NCBI RefSeq assembly: GCF_030272615.1
Contig: NC_081415.1
Location: 373,339,009 to 373,403,008, forward strand
Length of the DNA stretch: 64,000 bases
Direction: 5' to 3'
From: Cryptomeria japonica
Lineage: Eukaryota > Streptophyta > Pinopsida > Cupressales > Cupressaceae
In this document: positions 21,854-33,789 of the stretch, in pieces
How positions within the stretch are numbered: position 1 is the stretch's first letter
Layout: each line of letters starts with the position of its first letter
Position numbers and translations under genes: made by a program
Notes under the pieces: model-generated
The model's input: only the letters and a program-made list of their open reading frames with translations
The model's database searches: none
Told to the model about the DNA's origin: nothing

Positions 21854-22966
21854 ATGTCTTCTAACTATTTCAGGAAGGACAGTCTAAAACTTGATGGAAC
21901 TAACTATGGCATATGGAAGATCAAGATGGAGATACATTTGAATTGCATTGGAAAGGACATATGGGATTTTACAAAGAATGGTTATGCTACTCCTACTCAA
22001 GGTCAACCTAATCCACCTAACTTGGCTAAAGATGAGGAAAATGATTGCAAAGCAAGAGAAGCACTTTTGAGCGCATTATCAGATCAGCAAGTCATGGGAT
22101 TATTAGATAGATCTATTGCTAAAGCTATTTGGGACAAATTGGAAACATTGAATGAAGGATATTTCACAGTCAAAATTGCAAAACTTGAATCCTTCCGAGT
22201 CAGGTATGAAAATCTGAAAATGGAAGAAGATGAAAGAATTTATGCTTTTATGGAAAGAGTAAATGAAATTGTTTTGGGTATACAATGTTGTGGAGGAACC
22301 TTAAGTGAAGATGAGACTATTTCTAAATTCTTAAGAGATTTTCCAAAGGCATATAAAATGAAAGTTACTACTATAAATAAATTAAGAACAATGCCTAATG
22401 CATCAGTATCTAGAGACACCTTGGTTGGAAAACTTTCAGCTTTTAAACTTGAGGAATTTGGTCTTGTTGCTACTACTAAGACAGATCTAGCTTTCAAAGC
22501 ATAATCATCATCATTATCTGAGAAATCTGATTGGAAAGCCTTTTATGCAAGAGAACTTGAATATATTAGGAAGGAGAATGAAGAACTGGAAGAGCTTGAA
22601 GCAGTATTTGCAAGGAAAATTCCTAAAGGTCCAATTGGAAGTAAGTATGAAGGTAAAGCACCATTTAAATGTTTTAACTATAATAAGATTGGTCATATGG
22701 CTTCTAGATGTCCTGATAGACATGCAAGACTAAGAGAAGAAGCTAAAAGAACATATAAGCCTAACCCTGATTATCAAAGATACAAGTTTAAGAAGAATAG
22801 AGACAAATCTTGTTATTATGCTAATGAAGGAGTTATTGATGATTTTGATGAGGATCCGACAAAAAATGGATGGGCTTTTCTTTCTATAACAGAAGATCAA
22901 CTGACACCTATTGTTCAACTGGTAGAGCAGGCCCTGGTAGCTAAAGTTGAAGATAAGGATGAATAG
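21854..22966 (+). pseudogene. Copia-1 gag with zinc knuckle
   Basis: The frame begins at ATG 21854 with MSSNYFRKDSLKLDGTNY. It contains the classic copia Gag UBN2-like features YGIWKIKMEIHL and AIWDKLETLNEGY, and a region ending in KLSAFKLEEFG. A stop follows at 22502-22504. The nucleocapsid knuckle near 22670-22710 reads CFNYNKIGHMASRC (the second cysteine is tyrosine). The last 70 codons run toward the protease. Gag forms the particle and binds RNA. The phase changes between 22504 and 22697. The same leader sequence precedes Copia-2, but there this N-terminal domain is missing. Confidence 0.92.
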
Positions 22967-24195
22967 ATTATTGATTCGGGATGTTCACATCACATGACTG
23001 GTGATAAGAGTAAATTATTAACCTTTTAGGATTACAATGGACATCTAGTAAGATTTGGAGATGATAAAGCTTGTATGATCAAAGGAAAAGGAACTATATC
23101 TTTTGATGGTAAGCACAATACTGATATTGTTTACTATGTTGAAGGTTTGAAGCATAATCTTTTGAGTGTTGGTCAATTAGTTGAGAAAGGATTTTTGTTA
23201 CAATTCAAGAATGGTAAATGCAAAATCTTAAACAGAACTGGTTTGGAAATTGCAACCGATAATCAGACTAGAGGTAATATCTTTCATTTGAACAACAATG
23301 AGAAAGCATGTTTGATTTCTCATATTGATGAAAGTTGGCTATGGCATAAGAGACTTTGTCATGTAAATTTTGATTGCATTATGAAAATCAGTACAACTAA
23401 GGCAATAAGAGATTTACCTAAGATTGTTAAACCTCACAATCCGGTATGTAAGGAATGTCAATTTGGAAAGCAAGTTAGAGAAACTTTCAAGAGTATTCCA
23501 GAGAAGTCTAACAATGTTCTTGATTTAATTCATACTGATTTATGTGGTCCAACAAGAACTAGAAGTATACAAGGAGATAGGTATTTTATGCTAATCATTG
23601 ATGACTATTCTAGAATGTGTTGGGTTACTTTTCTCAAGGAGAAATATGAAGCATTTGGGAAATTCAAACTATTCAAGGTGATGGTAGAGAATGAAACCGA
23701 CAAGAAAATAAAATGTTTGAGATCAGATCAAGGAGCTGAATTCACATCTAAGGAATTTAATACATTCTGTGAAGTGAATGGGATCAAAAGATAGTTATCA
23801 GCACCCTGGACATCCTAGCAGAATGGAGTTGTTGAAAGGAAAAACAAAACTATCTTGGAGGAGGCAGAAGTATGATATTAGAAGAAAATATACCTCATAT
23901 GTACTGGAGAGAAGAGGTCAATACAATAGTTTATACATTCAATAGAGTTCACATCAAAGGTGAAACCGGTAAGACCCCTCATGAACTATGGTTTGGAAAT
24001 ACTCCTACTCTTAAATATTTCAGAATATTTGGAAGTAAATGCTATATCAAAAGGGATGAGTATATTGGAAAATTTGATCCTAGAAGTGATGAAGGAATAT
24101 TTCTTGGTTATTCATCTAAGAGCAAGGCATATAGATGTTTTAACAAGAGATTGCAGAAAATTGTTGAGAGTGCAAATGTGAAGATTGATGAATAG
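22967..24195 (+). pseudogene. Copia-1 protease and integrase
   Basis: The protease lies near 22967-23030 (IIDSGCSHHMTGDKSKLL with the D-S-G triplet), with a TAG on each side. The GAG-pre-integrase zinc domain follows (WHKRLCHVNF, CKECQFGK, 23335-23470). Core blocks are HTDLCGPTRTRS, LIIDDYSRM and CLRSDQGAEF (GGEF in relatives, one Gly to Ala). A stop after GIKR at 23794 is followed by a shifted stretch encoding NGVVERKNKT. The C-terminal part (23872-24195) holds [12 protein letters not shown] and GIFLGYS. Integrase inserts the DNA copy. This copy is broken by stops. Confidence 0.9.
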
Positions 24196-24216
24196 TTTAG
24201 AGGAAATTCAAGGTAC

Positions 24217-25400
24217 ATGGACTCTGAACCAGCAATAGAGATAATCACAAATGAACCTACTATGATTACACTGGTACAAAATGTTGATCCAGTTACGCCG
24301 GCATCATCTAAGGATTCAACAGTTACTGAAGAACAACATCAAGTAAAAACACCCTGGTATGTAAGATTGAATCACTCTAAAGATCAGATAATTGGAAACA
24401 AATTTCAAGGAGTTATGACTAGAGGAAGATTGGCAAATGAAGAGGTATGTCTTATTTCTCAAATTGAGCCTACATCAATTAATGAGGCATGTGAAGATAA
24501 ATATTGGATTAAAGCTATGGAAGATGAATTGGAACAAATTGAAAGAAATAACACCTGGTCATTAGTTCCCCGACCTAAAGACAAAAATGTAATTGGAACT
24601 AAATGGGTTTTCAAAAATAAACTTAATGTAGATGGCAAGGTAATCAGAAACAAAGCAAGATTAGTGTGTAAGGGATATTCACAAAAAGAAGGAATTGATT
24701 ACAATGAAACATTTGCATCAGTAGCTAGAATTGAGGCAGACAGACTTTTATTGGATTTTGCAGCACACAAGAACTATAAAGTATATCAAATGGATGTTAA
24801 ATGTGCATTTCTGAATGGAGATCTTGAAGAAGAAGTTTATATTGAACAACCTGATGGATTTTCTTTGACAGATAATAAAGATATGGTTTGCAGGTTGAGG
24901 AAAGCTTTATATGGACTAAAACAAGCTCCTAGAGCTTGGTATGCTAGATTGGACAAATATCTTTTGAAGCTTGGATACACTAAAGGTAATGTTCACATAA
25001 ATCTATACTACAAAGTGACTAATGATGACATCTTGGTTATTGAAGTTTTTTTTGATGATATAATCTTTGGAGGAGAAGATGGATTGTGTAAAGACTTTTT
25101 TAACAATATGCAGCAATAATTTGAAATGTCTATGATTGGGGAGATAAAATTATTTTTAGGATTGCAGATTTCATAGACTGATAAAAGTATAATCCTATGT
25201 CAATCTAAGTACTTGAAGGAATTACTATAGAAGTTTGGCATGGAAAACTCTAAACTGATAAGCACACCTATGACAACAACTGATAAATTATCTTTGAAGG
25301 ATGAATCAACACCTGTTAATCCAACTAGATACAAGTCTATGATAGGAGGTTTACTGTATTTGACACAAACAAGACCTGATATTATGAATGCAGTATGTAT
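24217..25400 (+). pseudogene. Copia-1 reverse transcriptase
   Basis: The 300-codon open part shows [60 protein letters not shown] and the catalytic core FFDDIIFGG. The core is YVDD in active relatives, so the residue before the aspartates is changed to F as well as the first. A TAA at 25117-25119 is followed in phase by further reverse-transcriptase sequence (EIKLFLGLQI type, SKYLKELL, then NPTRYKSMIGGLLYLT) with more stops at about 25174 and 25228. The polymerase is inactive as written. Confidence 0.92.
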
Positions 25401-26001
25401 TGTTTTAACATTTTAGTGTAATCCTAAAGAAAATCATGAATCAACAGTAAAAAGGATTTTTTGGTACCTACAAGGCACTACAAATCTTGGTTTATGGTAT
25501 CCTAGAGATGAAAATTTTGATTTATGTGCATACACAGATGCTAATTGGGTAGGAGATGTAGATGACAGAAAAAGCACCACCGGTGGAGCATTTTTTCTTG
25601 GTAGCAGACTAATTTCATGGTTGAGCAAGAAACAGAGTTGTACATCACTATCAACAGCTGAATCAGAATATGTTGCAGCAGCAACCAATTGTACATAGGT
25701 ATTATGGATCAAACAAATGTTGAAGGACATAAAGGTAAAATGCAAGGAACCTATAACTATTTATTGTGATAATATGGCAGCAATTGATATATCTAATAAT
25801 CCGGTATTTCATTCAAAGACTAAACATGTTTCTATCAAATTCAATTTTCTAAAAGAGAATGTTGAAGCAAAAGAAGTAATATTGGTTTATATGAATACTA
25901 AAGAGCAGATTGCAGATATTTTCACTAAGCCTTTGCCTAAGGAGACTTTTGAATATCTTAGAGAGCAGCTTGGAGTTCTACTCCCACTGGTAAGGACTTA
26001 G
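25401..26001 (+). pseudogene. Copia-1 RNase H and pol terminus
   Basis: RNase H blocks are AYTDANWVGDVDDRKST (first acidic residue), STAESEYVAAATNCT (second), CDNMAAIDISNNPVFHSKTK (third) and the terminal copia motif EQIADIFTKPLP. TAG stops replace probable glutamine or tryptophan codons near 25417 and 25697. The frame ends with TAG at 25999-26001, about 320 bp before the polypurine tract. Confidence 0.92.
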
Positions 26002-26318
26002 ACAGCTGATTTTTGTCATCAATCGATAGAATTAACAGAAATATTTTATTCCATATTTAATGAGGAGAGTTACTTCTCAGGGGGAGTAGTTGGTATTTTG
26101 TATTTGGTTTTGTATTGCTTTGGCATTTGATGTCAAAGGGGGAGAGATATTATGGAAAAAAAATTTGGGGAGAGATATCTTTTGGGAGAAATTATTCCTA
26201 TGGGAGAGACATTATGTATTTTGATTTCTGGTTAATGATCTATTTGGGAGATTATTGGTTTTTGGCATTTTTGTTTTGGCACTTTGATGGTTTTTCCATC
26301 TTGTGTTGCCATCAATGC

Positions 26319-26331
26319 CAAAGGGGGAGAT
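26319..26331 (+). promoter_or_regulatory. Polypurine tract of Copia-1
   Basis: CAAAGGGGGAGAT directly precedes the 3' LTR, identical to that of Copia-2. Confidence 0.88.
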
Positions 26332-27396
26332 TGTTGGTATTTTTGATATGTTGATATGGTTTCGTCATTGATGTCAACACTTGTCAACACTTGTCAACCT
26401 TATCAGCACTTGGAGATCTTTGGTTATGTTCACCGGCAAGTCAGTGACTTATGCATAGTCACCAGTATTTGGTTCACTGATAGGTTATATTGTTCACCGG
26501 CACTTGGAATGACTTGGAAACTACTTGGTTATGTCGAAGACATTATTTGACCACTTGGTTTTGGCGATTTGGTTATTGTTCTATTCGGGTTTGCATATTT
26601 GTTGTTACCGACAAATAGGTCCAGGTTATGCACCGAAAATCATATCTATTCTAGATCAACACGACACGTTATGGAGATGCTTTGTTATTATTGTAAATGC
26701 ATTGAGCCGACATGATGCATTGCTTATTGATTCATTTGTAATTGATTTTATTGTAATATCTTTTAGTGAGCCGACCTATTCAATTGGTCTTAGGTTATGT
26801 TATAAATGTAAGATCTCATTTGTGAGATTGATATGCAAAAAAAGAGAAAAGGATTGTAATAAGGTATATGCGAAAATAAGGAGAGCTATACATGTAGACA
26901 TTATTTGAAGGTTGAAGGAAGGTTTTTGTGAAGACAATCAGAACTTAACTGGTACCAAATCCAGCATATGAAGATGTTATTTCAAGCAGTACATTATCAT
27001 TGGATTTAACCATCCAATTGTAGTTAGTGTGACTCCCATTTTGTGATTGAGCAGTGAGCTCTAGGCAGCTGGCCTTTTTGCATATGTAGACTCCATATTG
27101 TACACACGTACTATCTATAGTAGTATCATTTGATTATGGGTAAGGCTTCCCACTGTGGTTTTTCCCCTTACAGGGTTTCCATGTACAAATATTTGTGTTG
27201 TGTTGTGGATGTTATTGTCTTTCTGTTTCATGCATCAATATTTACCGGTACTGCAATTAATTGATAAAAATGTCTACCAACATAAAGTTTGGTTTACCGG
27301 CATTAAGCATTAATTTTTGGTTAAGTTAATTTTTGTTGAATTTATTGGACAACTAATTCACCCCCCCCCCCTCTCAGTTGTCTCTAAGACCTAACA
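26332..27396 (+). repeat. Copia-1 3' LTR
   Basis: TGTTGGTATTTTTGAT...ACCTAACA, 1,065 bp, uninterrupted. It proves the two-part structure of the 5' LTR and contains the empty target GTTCTATTCGGG for Copia-2. Confidence 0.95.
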
Positions 27397-27401
27397 CCTA
27401 T

Positions 27402-28660
27402 ATTGGTCCCTCACATACCTTAGATATGTGCCAACTTTCTGAAGGACCTTGGTTTTTTTGAATGTGTCATTTATGAACAACACAACCAAATGGTTTATGA
27501 TTTCATCTTTTAATTATTGATTTTGGGCATTCCACCATGTACGTATGGTGGGCCCAAAGATCTCCAATGTAATATCCTGCAAAAACATTATGGGGTCATT
27601 AGTCCAAATGAGTGATCAATAAGTAAATTACAATTGGACTATATATAATAATTATTTTAAAGTACCTGGAACCTTCTCTATCTTAATGGGAACAAGATCA
27701 TCGGTCACCATAAATGTGACTGGCAATATTCTTGTACTAGTAATAAGGGGAAAATCCAAGAAATTTTGCCAAAATATCACCACTAGTGGCCTCTGCATCC
27801 CTAGGTGCATGTCCTATTGCACAGGTTGATGTAGTACTCGATGACTGCATGTTGTGTGTTGCCAACATTGCAGTCGGCAATATAGGTGTTGATGATGAGG
27901 TTGGATGAGCTGGTGAATGCACAGGAACATGGACAACACCTAAAGATTAATATATTAAATATATAATACATTAAATATAAGAGGAATAACACATTAACAG
28001 AAGGATGGGAACATGTAAAATATGAGTTGGTGTATGCACAAAACATGGTCATCACCTGAACTACCTGGAGTACCCTGATCATGGCCACCAGCTTCATGAG
28101 GATGCAAAAATTGCTATAAAAACAACACGTACATATTTTAGTTCATGACATAAAAGAGTATAAAATATAAACCATGAATGAACTTATGTTATAATTAAAG
28201 ATTTCATGACTTATTACTTGCAAGTTTTGTTCTCTCTTTGTCAATTGTTTCACCCTTTCTTGTATCTCATAAGTTTGAGGGACTATGAATAACAATTTAA
28301 GTTCTTTATATAAAAAATTTGCATCTTTCTTATCATTTCAACAGGGTTTGTGGAATATGTGATGTCATCATCGCATAATAGTGAGTCCACCTTTGTATCA
28401 ATGTTCTTAGCTACTACAGGTGCCTTTTCCCAAACATTCATCTATGAGAAGAATATTAGTAACATTATCAAAATTAATCCAAAACCCTAAAGAAAAGAAC
28501 ATAATAATATAACATTTTTCTTGTATCTAATTTGTACAATTACAATGAGGTTTACCTGCTTGGTAGAAGTGCCCAGAGCTACATCCCAGACTGTGCTATG
28601 TGTCGGATCAATGTCGTGTTGTGACAAAAATGAAATATAAAAAAACATTACCAAAATGAA
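27402..28660 (-). pseudogene. 5' half of the interrupted transposase-like gene
   Basis: Exon-like minus-strand blocks are separated by AT-rich introns. About 28620-28554 encodes DPTHSTVWDVALGTSTKQ before GTAAAC. About 28440-28210 encodes MNVWEKAPVVAKNIDTKVD and a helical tail. About 28113-28060 encodes HPHEAGGHDQGTPGSS before GTGATG. About 27950-27670 encodes a serine/threonine/proline-rich stretch, then VTDDLVPIKIEKVPG before GTACTT. About 27577 leftward begins after a CAG acceptor with DITLEIFGPTIRTWWNAQNQ and a single stop, then LKDEIINHLVVLF and on to the insertion site. The protein resembles plant transposase-associated proteins, but the family is uncertain. Whether it is joined to the SET-domain frame upstream is open. 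Confidence 0.5.
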
Positions 28661-28683
28661 ACCAATAGACTTACCAAAAAAAC

Positions 28684-29502
28684 TTAATAATAAAATGGTA
28701 TATTGGAGTCATTAATTGGAGGTTGGTTTAAGTGGTATATATAAGTATGCACCACCCCCATGATAGTAACTTTTTTTGTATCTATGTGATTCAAATTATA
28801 ATCGATTAGCATCTCTTCCCTTGCACTTATTGATTTTATCACACATAGGAATACACAGTTTCCCTTGCACGCCTCAAATATGCAATTGGGTTGCCTATAA
28901 GTTGACACAGGTCATGTATTATTTATAAAACCTACAATATTCCTTGTTGCTTTTGGCCTTCCGTCAATGTACATAGCCACTCTTTTACTTTCATCATTAT
29001 CTTTTATCTATATATAATTTGTTAACAGTGCATACCTATACATACTTCATGTATATCAAACCAGCTGCATCCAACTTCTTTAATTGTAACAGGGTCTGAT
29101 ATACGCCATCAATTTAACAACTTTTTTTTAATAGATCTTTATGCCATCCATGGAAAATAGGCCTAAACCATGTAATGACGATGGTGCTATGCAATATATC
29201 CTCTCATTAACAAAAAAATCAGTGTTTATTGGAGGAAGTTCCTTGGGTACCCATTGTTTCTATAGATGTTTGTACCTCATGGGTACCTCGATGTTGCCTA
29301 TTCTCTCGTCATCATAAGAACATGACCCCCCTTGAGCAAGAAATGATTCCATGTATTTATGGAATTTTGTTCTAATCTTTTGACCTCTAGTTGATCTCCC
29401 TCTTTTAGACCTACTACATATCTCACTTTCCTCTTCTCTTCCTAAATTTCCCTCACTCGAGGAAGACACATCTGATAAATACCTATTCGGTGGTACATGC
29501 AC
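28684..29502 (-). pseudogene. SET-domain (histone-lysine methyltransferase-like) pseudogene
   Basis: A single minus-strand phase runs from 29502 to 28684 (273 codons), broken by seven stops. A polar, basic N-terminal region (SSSSEGNLGREEESE, SRSKRGRSTRGQKIR) precedes SET motifs in the right order: HGLGLFSMDGI near 29170 (the G-x-G of SET-N), RNIVGFINN near 28925 (the cofactor-binding R/N-x-x-x-F-I-N-H block), PNCIFEACKGNCVF, and REEMLIDYNLN near 28800 (the GEELxxDY block). SET enzymes transfer methyl groups from S-adenosylmethionine to lysines. The post-SET cysteines are not seen. All seven stops (TAG, TAA, TGA) can each come from CAG, CAA or CGA by one C-to-T change, typical of decay by cytosine methylation. 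It may be the first part of the transposase-like gene downstream. Confidence 0.7.
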
Positions 29503-32500
29503 TCCATCAAATGAGAGAGATAGTTGGGAGAGGTTCGATTGTTATTGTGAGATGAAATAAATTTTTGGATTCCATGGAGAGAGACGACAAGAAGTTGTAA
29601 TAGATGATTCACCATATCTTGTTGATTTTTTGCAAATGTTGCAAATAGATTTGAGGGCGGATTGTCAAAGGTCCTGATAGTCCTAAAAATGACTATGCAA
29701 AAAATTTCATGCCTTAGTCAAAATCCTAGTCATTCTGGATTAATTTTGTTCTCTGGTCCTGCCTTTCGAGTTCAAGGTTTAGGGTTTTACACTTTTATAA
29801 TTAAACATTGTGGAAAAAACCTAAGCATGCTATAATTTTGTATTACCTTTTTGTCTTAAGGCCCAAAGGTTGTGTCATCTTCAATGGGGCCATTTTATCC
29901 CCTAAGTTGTGCTTACCTATATTATCCTAGGCAGATCCCGTTTAACATTTCAGCCGGCCCCTTTGTTTTTTCCTAAGTCTAATGTTTTAATATTGCGGTC
30001 GAAAGATAAACTGCGAGAACATCCTACAGCCTACGATCCTCCGTAGTTGAAGGTGCATGGTGGTTAAGGACCGTGGCATCACAAGATGATGCCACGTGTC
30101 CTCGACAGGGAGGTTAACCCAACAAATAAATATTTGAAACATTTGTTGTTAGCATTTCCCAACAAGTAAAGTCTGGACTACTAATGGTTCATCAATTTAC
30201 ACATGCTTGTAATGGATGAAGATGTTTTAATTTCTACAAAAAAGTTGCTCGACTATTAAGAGACTTAGAAAGGTGGTCATTGTGGCCGACAGGTAAAGTG
30301 AGCTGATCCAACGATCCTCGTAACCCCATGATCAAGAGATGCAAGAGGATTATGCACCACAACATCACGACATGATGCCAAGTGTCCAAGGCGGGCCAAG
30401 AAAATCCAATGGTGGGGTCACTGACTGAGGTGAAGTAAGCAGTGAGTTGGCTATGCCAAGTCATACTTTGGATGGACCTGTTTACAACATGGAAGGTAAG
30501 TGTCAAATTGATCGACACTTATCATGTGATTCACCAAGATGGATAGGATCTACGATGGAGTTTCAAACAATTTTTATATGAGTGTTGTAAAGGTATGGTA
30601 TGTTATCTATGCGGGAAAGTTAGAAAGGGCAGCATGCAAGCTTATCAACTTGGAGAAAATAGCCACAAGGTAGGATGATTGGATGCTGACTCATTTCAGA
30701 AGGCCATTTTTCTGAAGGTTTGTATTGGGTCGAAATTGATTTGACAAGCAAGGACAATAGTTTCAGAGGAATAAGAGAATTTGGATAACCTTTGAGTTGG
30801 AAATGAAAGATCATGGATTTCTCAGTAAAATTAGAGGTAGCTTGTTGTCAGGGATTCACAAGGAGGGATAAAGTCAAAAAATCCTACTTTGAGAAGATCT
30901 AAAAGAGGATAATCCGATTTTTAAAAGAATTTTGAAGCAAAGTTGCACAGTCCCAAGATGAGAATATTAAAACAAATTCATCCATGTAAGGTGAATCTTG
31001 ATAGAAAAGCAATGGATTGATTTTGCTTGTGAAAAAGATGGAATTCGATGGTGTCCTAGGTCTGACATGAATGATTTCCCTAGTTCAAAGCTGGCATGGT
31101 GAATAGATAGAAGTGAGCATTTAGGAAGATTTTTTTTTCATGAACAAACACCGCCAAGTGAAGTGATTTGGATTATAAATACAATAAGGTGGTAGTTCAA
31201 TTGGTAGAAGAGAAAATAAGCCTATTTTCTTTCTAAAGAGTGGTTTTTCATCACTGAAGAAGATGATGTTTGAGCAGTATCATGCATGGAGTTGTTGTGT
31301 GCTTGTGTGATACAGGATGGATGTTATTTCTCTTGTGTGAGTTTACGTATTGTCAAAGGGGTTGTGAAAGTTAAAAGGATTGTTAGAGGGGGCGTGAAAG
31401 CCATTTCTTATCAGAAAAAGCCACTAATGATACATCCTCTGCTTCTACTCTGCCACTAGCTGGAAAGGGGTTTCAGGAAGGAGCCCATGGGGAAATGAAA
31501 GAAGGATTTGTTTGAGTGGGGAGTAGCAGCCAGTCATCTCTATGATGACATGCAAGATGTGGCCCCTCCCCAACATATTATGTTTCCCTACAAGCTTCTC
31601 CTTCCATTTTCTTTGATCCTGGGCATATAGGTTGGAGATCTTCCTCTAATTTGGGGGTGATTTTACTTCTTGTCAAGATCCTATTTCCTTTTTGGGAAGG
31701 GAAATGCTCTGTAGGACATAACAAATAATCTCACAATCCAATTGAAGACATTGGGATGATAATGGCATGGGTCAAGCACTTTTGTTTCTACCAATGTTCA
31801 GTTACAAATTGTGATTATGTTTTATCACAGGTACCAATGTATGGGTAGTTTTAAGGAATATTTTGTAATAGAATTGCATATGGTTTTCTTGGTTTGTTCA
31901 TTCTAGATGACATGTGTCTCTTGGCCTCAAGCTTGTTGCTACCTTATTTTCTATAAAAGGGATATCAAGGTCATTAGAAAGGGTTCCAAAATATCAAAAT
32001 AGGGTTTCTTGTGTAGGTCTGGTCTGTAGGATTAGGTTCCAGTTTTAAGAAGTCAAAGAATTGTAATGTCATTTTGTAGAGAAAAATAGAAGATAGTCAT
32101 CAATTTCAAATTTCAAATTGGTTCTTGTGTAAATGAAATGTATTCGGTTATTTGATAGAAAATATCTTTTGAAGTTAATACAGATATAATTTCAAAATCC
32201 TTACTCTCCTGTGTATGATTTTATCTTCTTTTGAGTTAATGGAATCAAGGGTTTCATTTGCTTGTTGCATTTTTATGATGTATGTAATTTTTCATTTCAT
32301 GATTTAATCCAAGGGGTTAATTGAAATGATTGAATGAGATTACAGAGGGATAAAGCTTGTACTAGGATTTGATAAGTAGTTCGGGTAAGAATTTGCAAAT
32401 AAAATGATACTGTTAGGTGGTATTGTTTAAGATTTAATCAACTATTAGATAAATTTCTATCAAGTTTAAGTGATATTTCAGAAACTTAGAGCCCAATGGA

Positions 32501-33528
32501 GTAAGGCACTAGTATATGCTAGCAGATGTCATTAGGTTATCAATTTCTTGTTTGTTTCACTTATGGTTTGTCATAAATCATTAAAATCAAGACATATTTC
32601 CAAGTTTTTATGTATGTTTGAGGTGTCCTACTATCTCATTCTCTAGATAAGGTTGAGGATCACTAAAGAATTTTCCATTCTTGAGCATTCTCCTTGCTAT
32701 TGAGCCTGTATATGAGATTATCTGCTTTGTTTTAGCATTGTTCATGAGTGTGGCGCAAAGATCACAAATTTTCTAAGGGATCACCCCCCCGGGTCTTGCA
32801 GAGCCCAAAGTGTAGAAGGATTAGAAGAATCCTTATCAGTTGGTCCAAGTTCTCGAGGATTTTAATAGTTGGAGTTGGCTTCTCCATGAGTATTTAAATA
32901 ATCAACTTGGTTTCTACCTCTCACAGTGTAAACCTGTTTGGGAACCAATAGGTCCATTGCATGGATTGATAAGAATGGCTCATTCTTTTTCCCCAAATTC
33001 ATCATTGAGGGTAATGTTGATGAAGAAGTTGGCCCCAAAGTTGATGCTAAGATTTAAATTCGAATAAGGCCAACTAGGGCCTCAAGTGCTGATAATTGTA
33101 ATAGAGTTGTTGCTAATGTGGAGGTTTAAAAAACTGAGCAAGTTTGTTTACCTGTTAATTTTGGAGTTTCAAAAACTCATAAAAAATAATCTTTCTTGTC
33201 ACTTAAAGTATATAGGAGGGTTGAGAAAGTGGAATGAGCTATACCATGTGGATGTCAAGATGGTTTAGGTGAGAAAAAAATCTCAGTTTTGACAAAATAT
33301 AGTTGCTAAAACCTGGCTTATTATTTAACCACTCCAAGATGGGTGTAAAGAGAAAGCAAGAAAATAATAAATGGTTTCTATAGGGTGTATTGACTTATAC
33401 CTACTGATCCATGAGAAGAATCTTTGCCTTGTCTTTATGTAGACTGTATAGGATCCTCATCAAAGGGGTTCAAGTTCCTCCATATGTTACATCTTATATG
33501 AAGGTCAATCAAATGGTTCACTACCTTG
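29503..33528. other. Spacer, no gene seen
   Basis: This is AT-rich with no convincing coding. Two TATA-like words (TTATAAATACAATA at about 31174, TCTATAAAAGGGATATC at about 31950) and the word GATGCCACGTGTCC (about 30092), with a relative at about 30372, suggest worn LTR or promoter remnants. Frames at 30234-30518, 30620-30814 and 32840-33067 have no recognisable domain. Confidence 0.5.
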
Positions 33529-33693
33529 CATAGACAAGGCAGCGAACTATTTGGAAAAATGTCTCAAATAAATGTGTTCTCATGGTGATGGAATGCCATG
33601 ACAATCCATAGTAATTTGTTTGTCATGGCATTCCATCACCATGAGACCGCATTTCTTTAAGGCATTTTTTGGCAGTTCACTGCCTTGTCTATG
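33529..33693. repeat. 165-bp hairpin (MITE-like or small-RNA precursor-like)
   Basis: The left arm starts CATAGACAAGGCAG and the right arm ends CTGCCTTGTCTATG. The inner arms (CTCATGGTGATGGAATGCC and its complement) match perfectly up to a 19-base loop at 33603-33621. The middle of the arms is imperfect. No target duplication is obvious. Confidence 0.85.
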
Positions 33694-33789
33694 TTACCAC
33701 ATTTTTCATTCATTGCTTATATTGGTCAAATAGTGCAAAACATATATTCAACATAGCTAGGCAATGTTCATTCGGATCATAAATTCTCT

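Larger units (their letters stand above)
6781..27396 (+). mobile_element. Copia-1: outer Ty1/copia element with two elements nested inside
   Basis: The ends are TGTTGGTATT at 6781 and CTAACA at 27396, flanked by the identical 5-bp duplication CCTAT at 6776-6780 and 27397-27401. LTRs are about 1,065 bp, with the 5' copy split by Copia-2. A perfect initiator-tRNA-Met type PBS (TGGTATCAGAGC) lies at 21799 and a polypurine tract ends at 26331. The internal order gag, protease, integrase, reverse transcriptase, RNase H is diagnostic of Ty1/copia. In the first 254 bases the two LTRs differ by roughly one base in ten by eye, so the insertion is old. It lies inside an exon of the decayed minus-strand gene. 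Confidence 0.93.

Noticed and set aside
32840-33268. Two small plus-strand genes
   Set aside because: No motif, no homology recalled, AT-rich surroundings and no start context.
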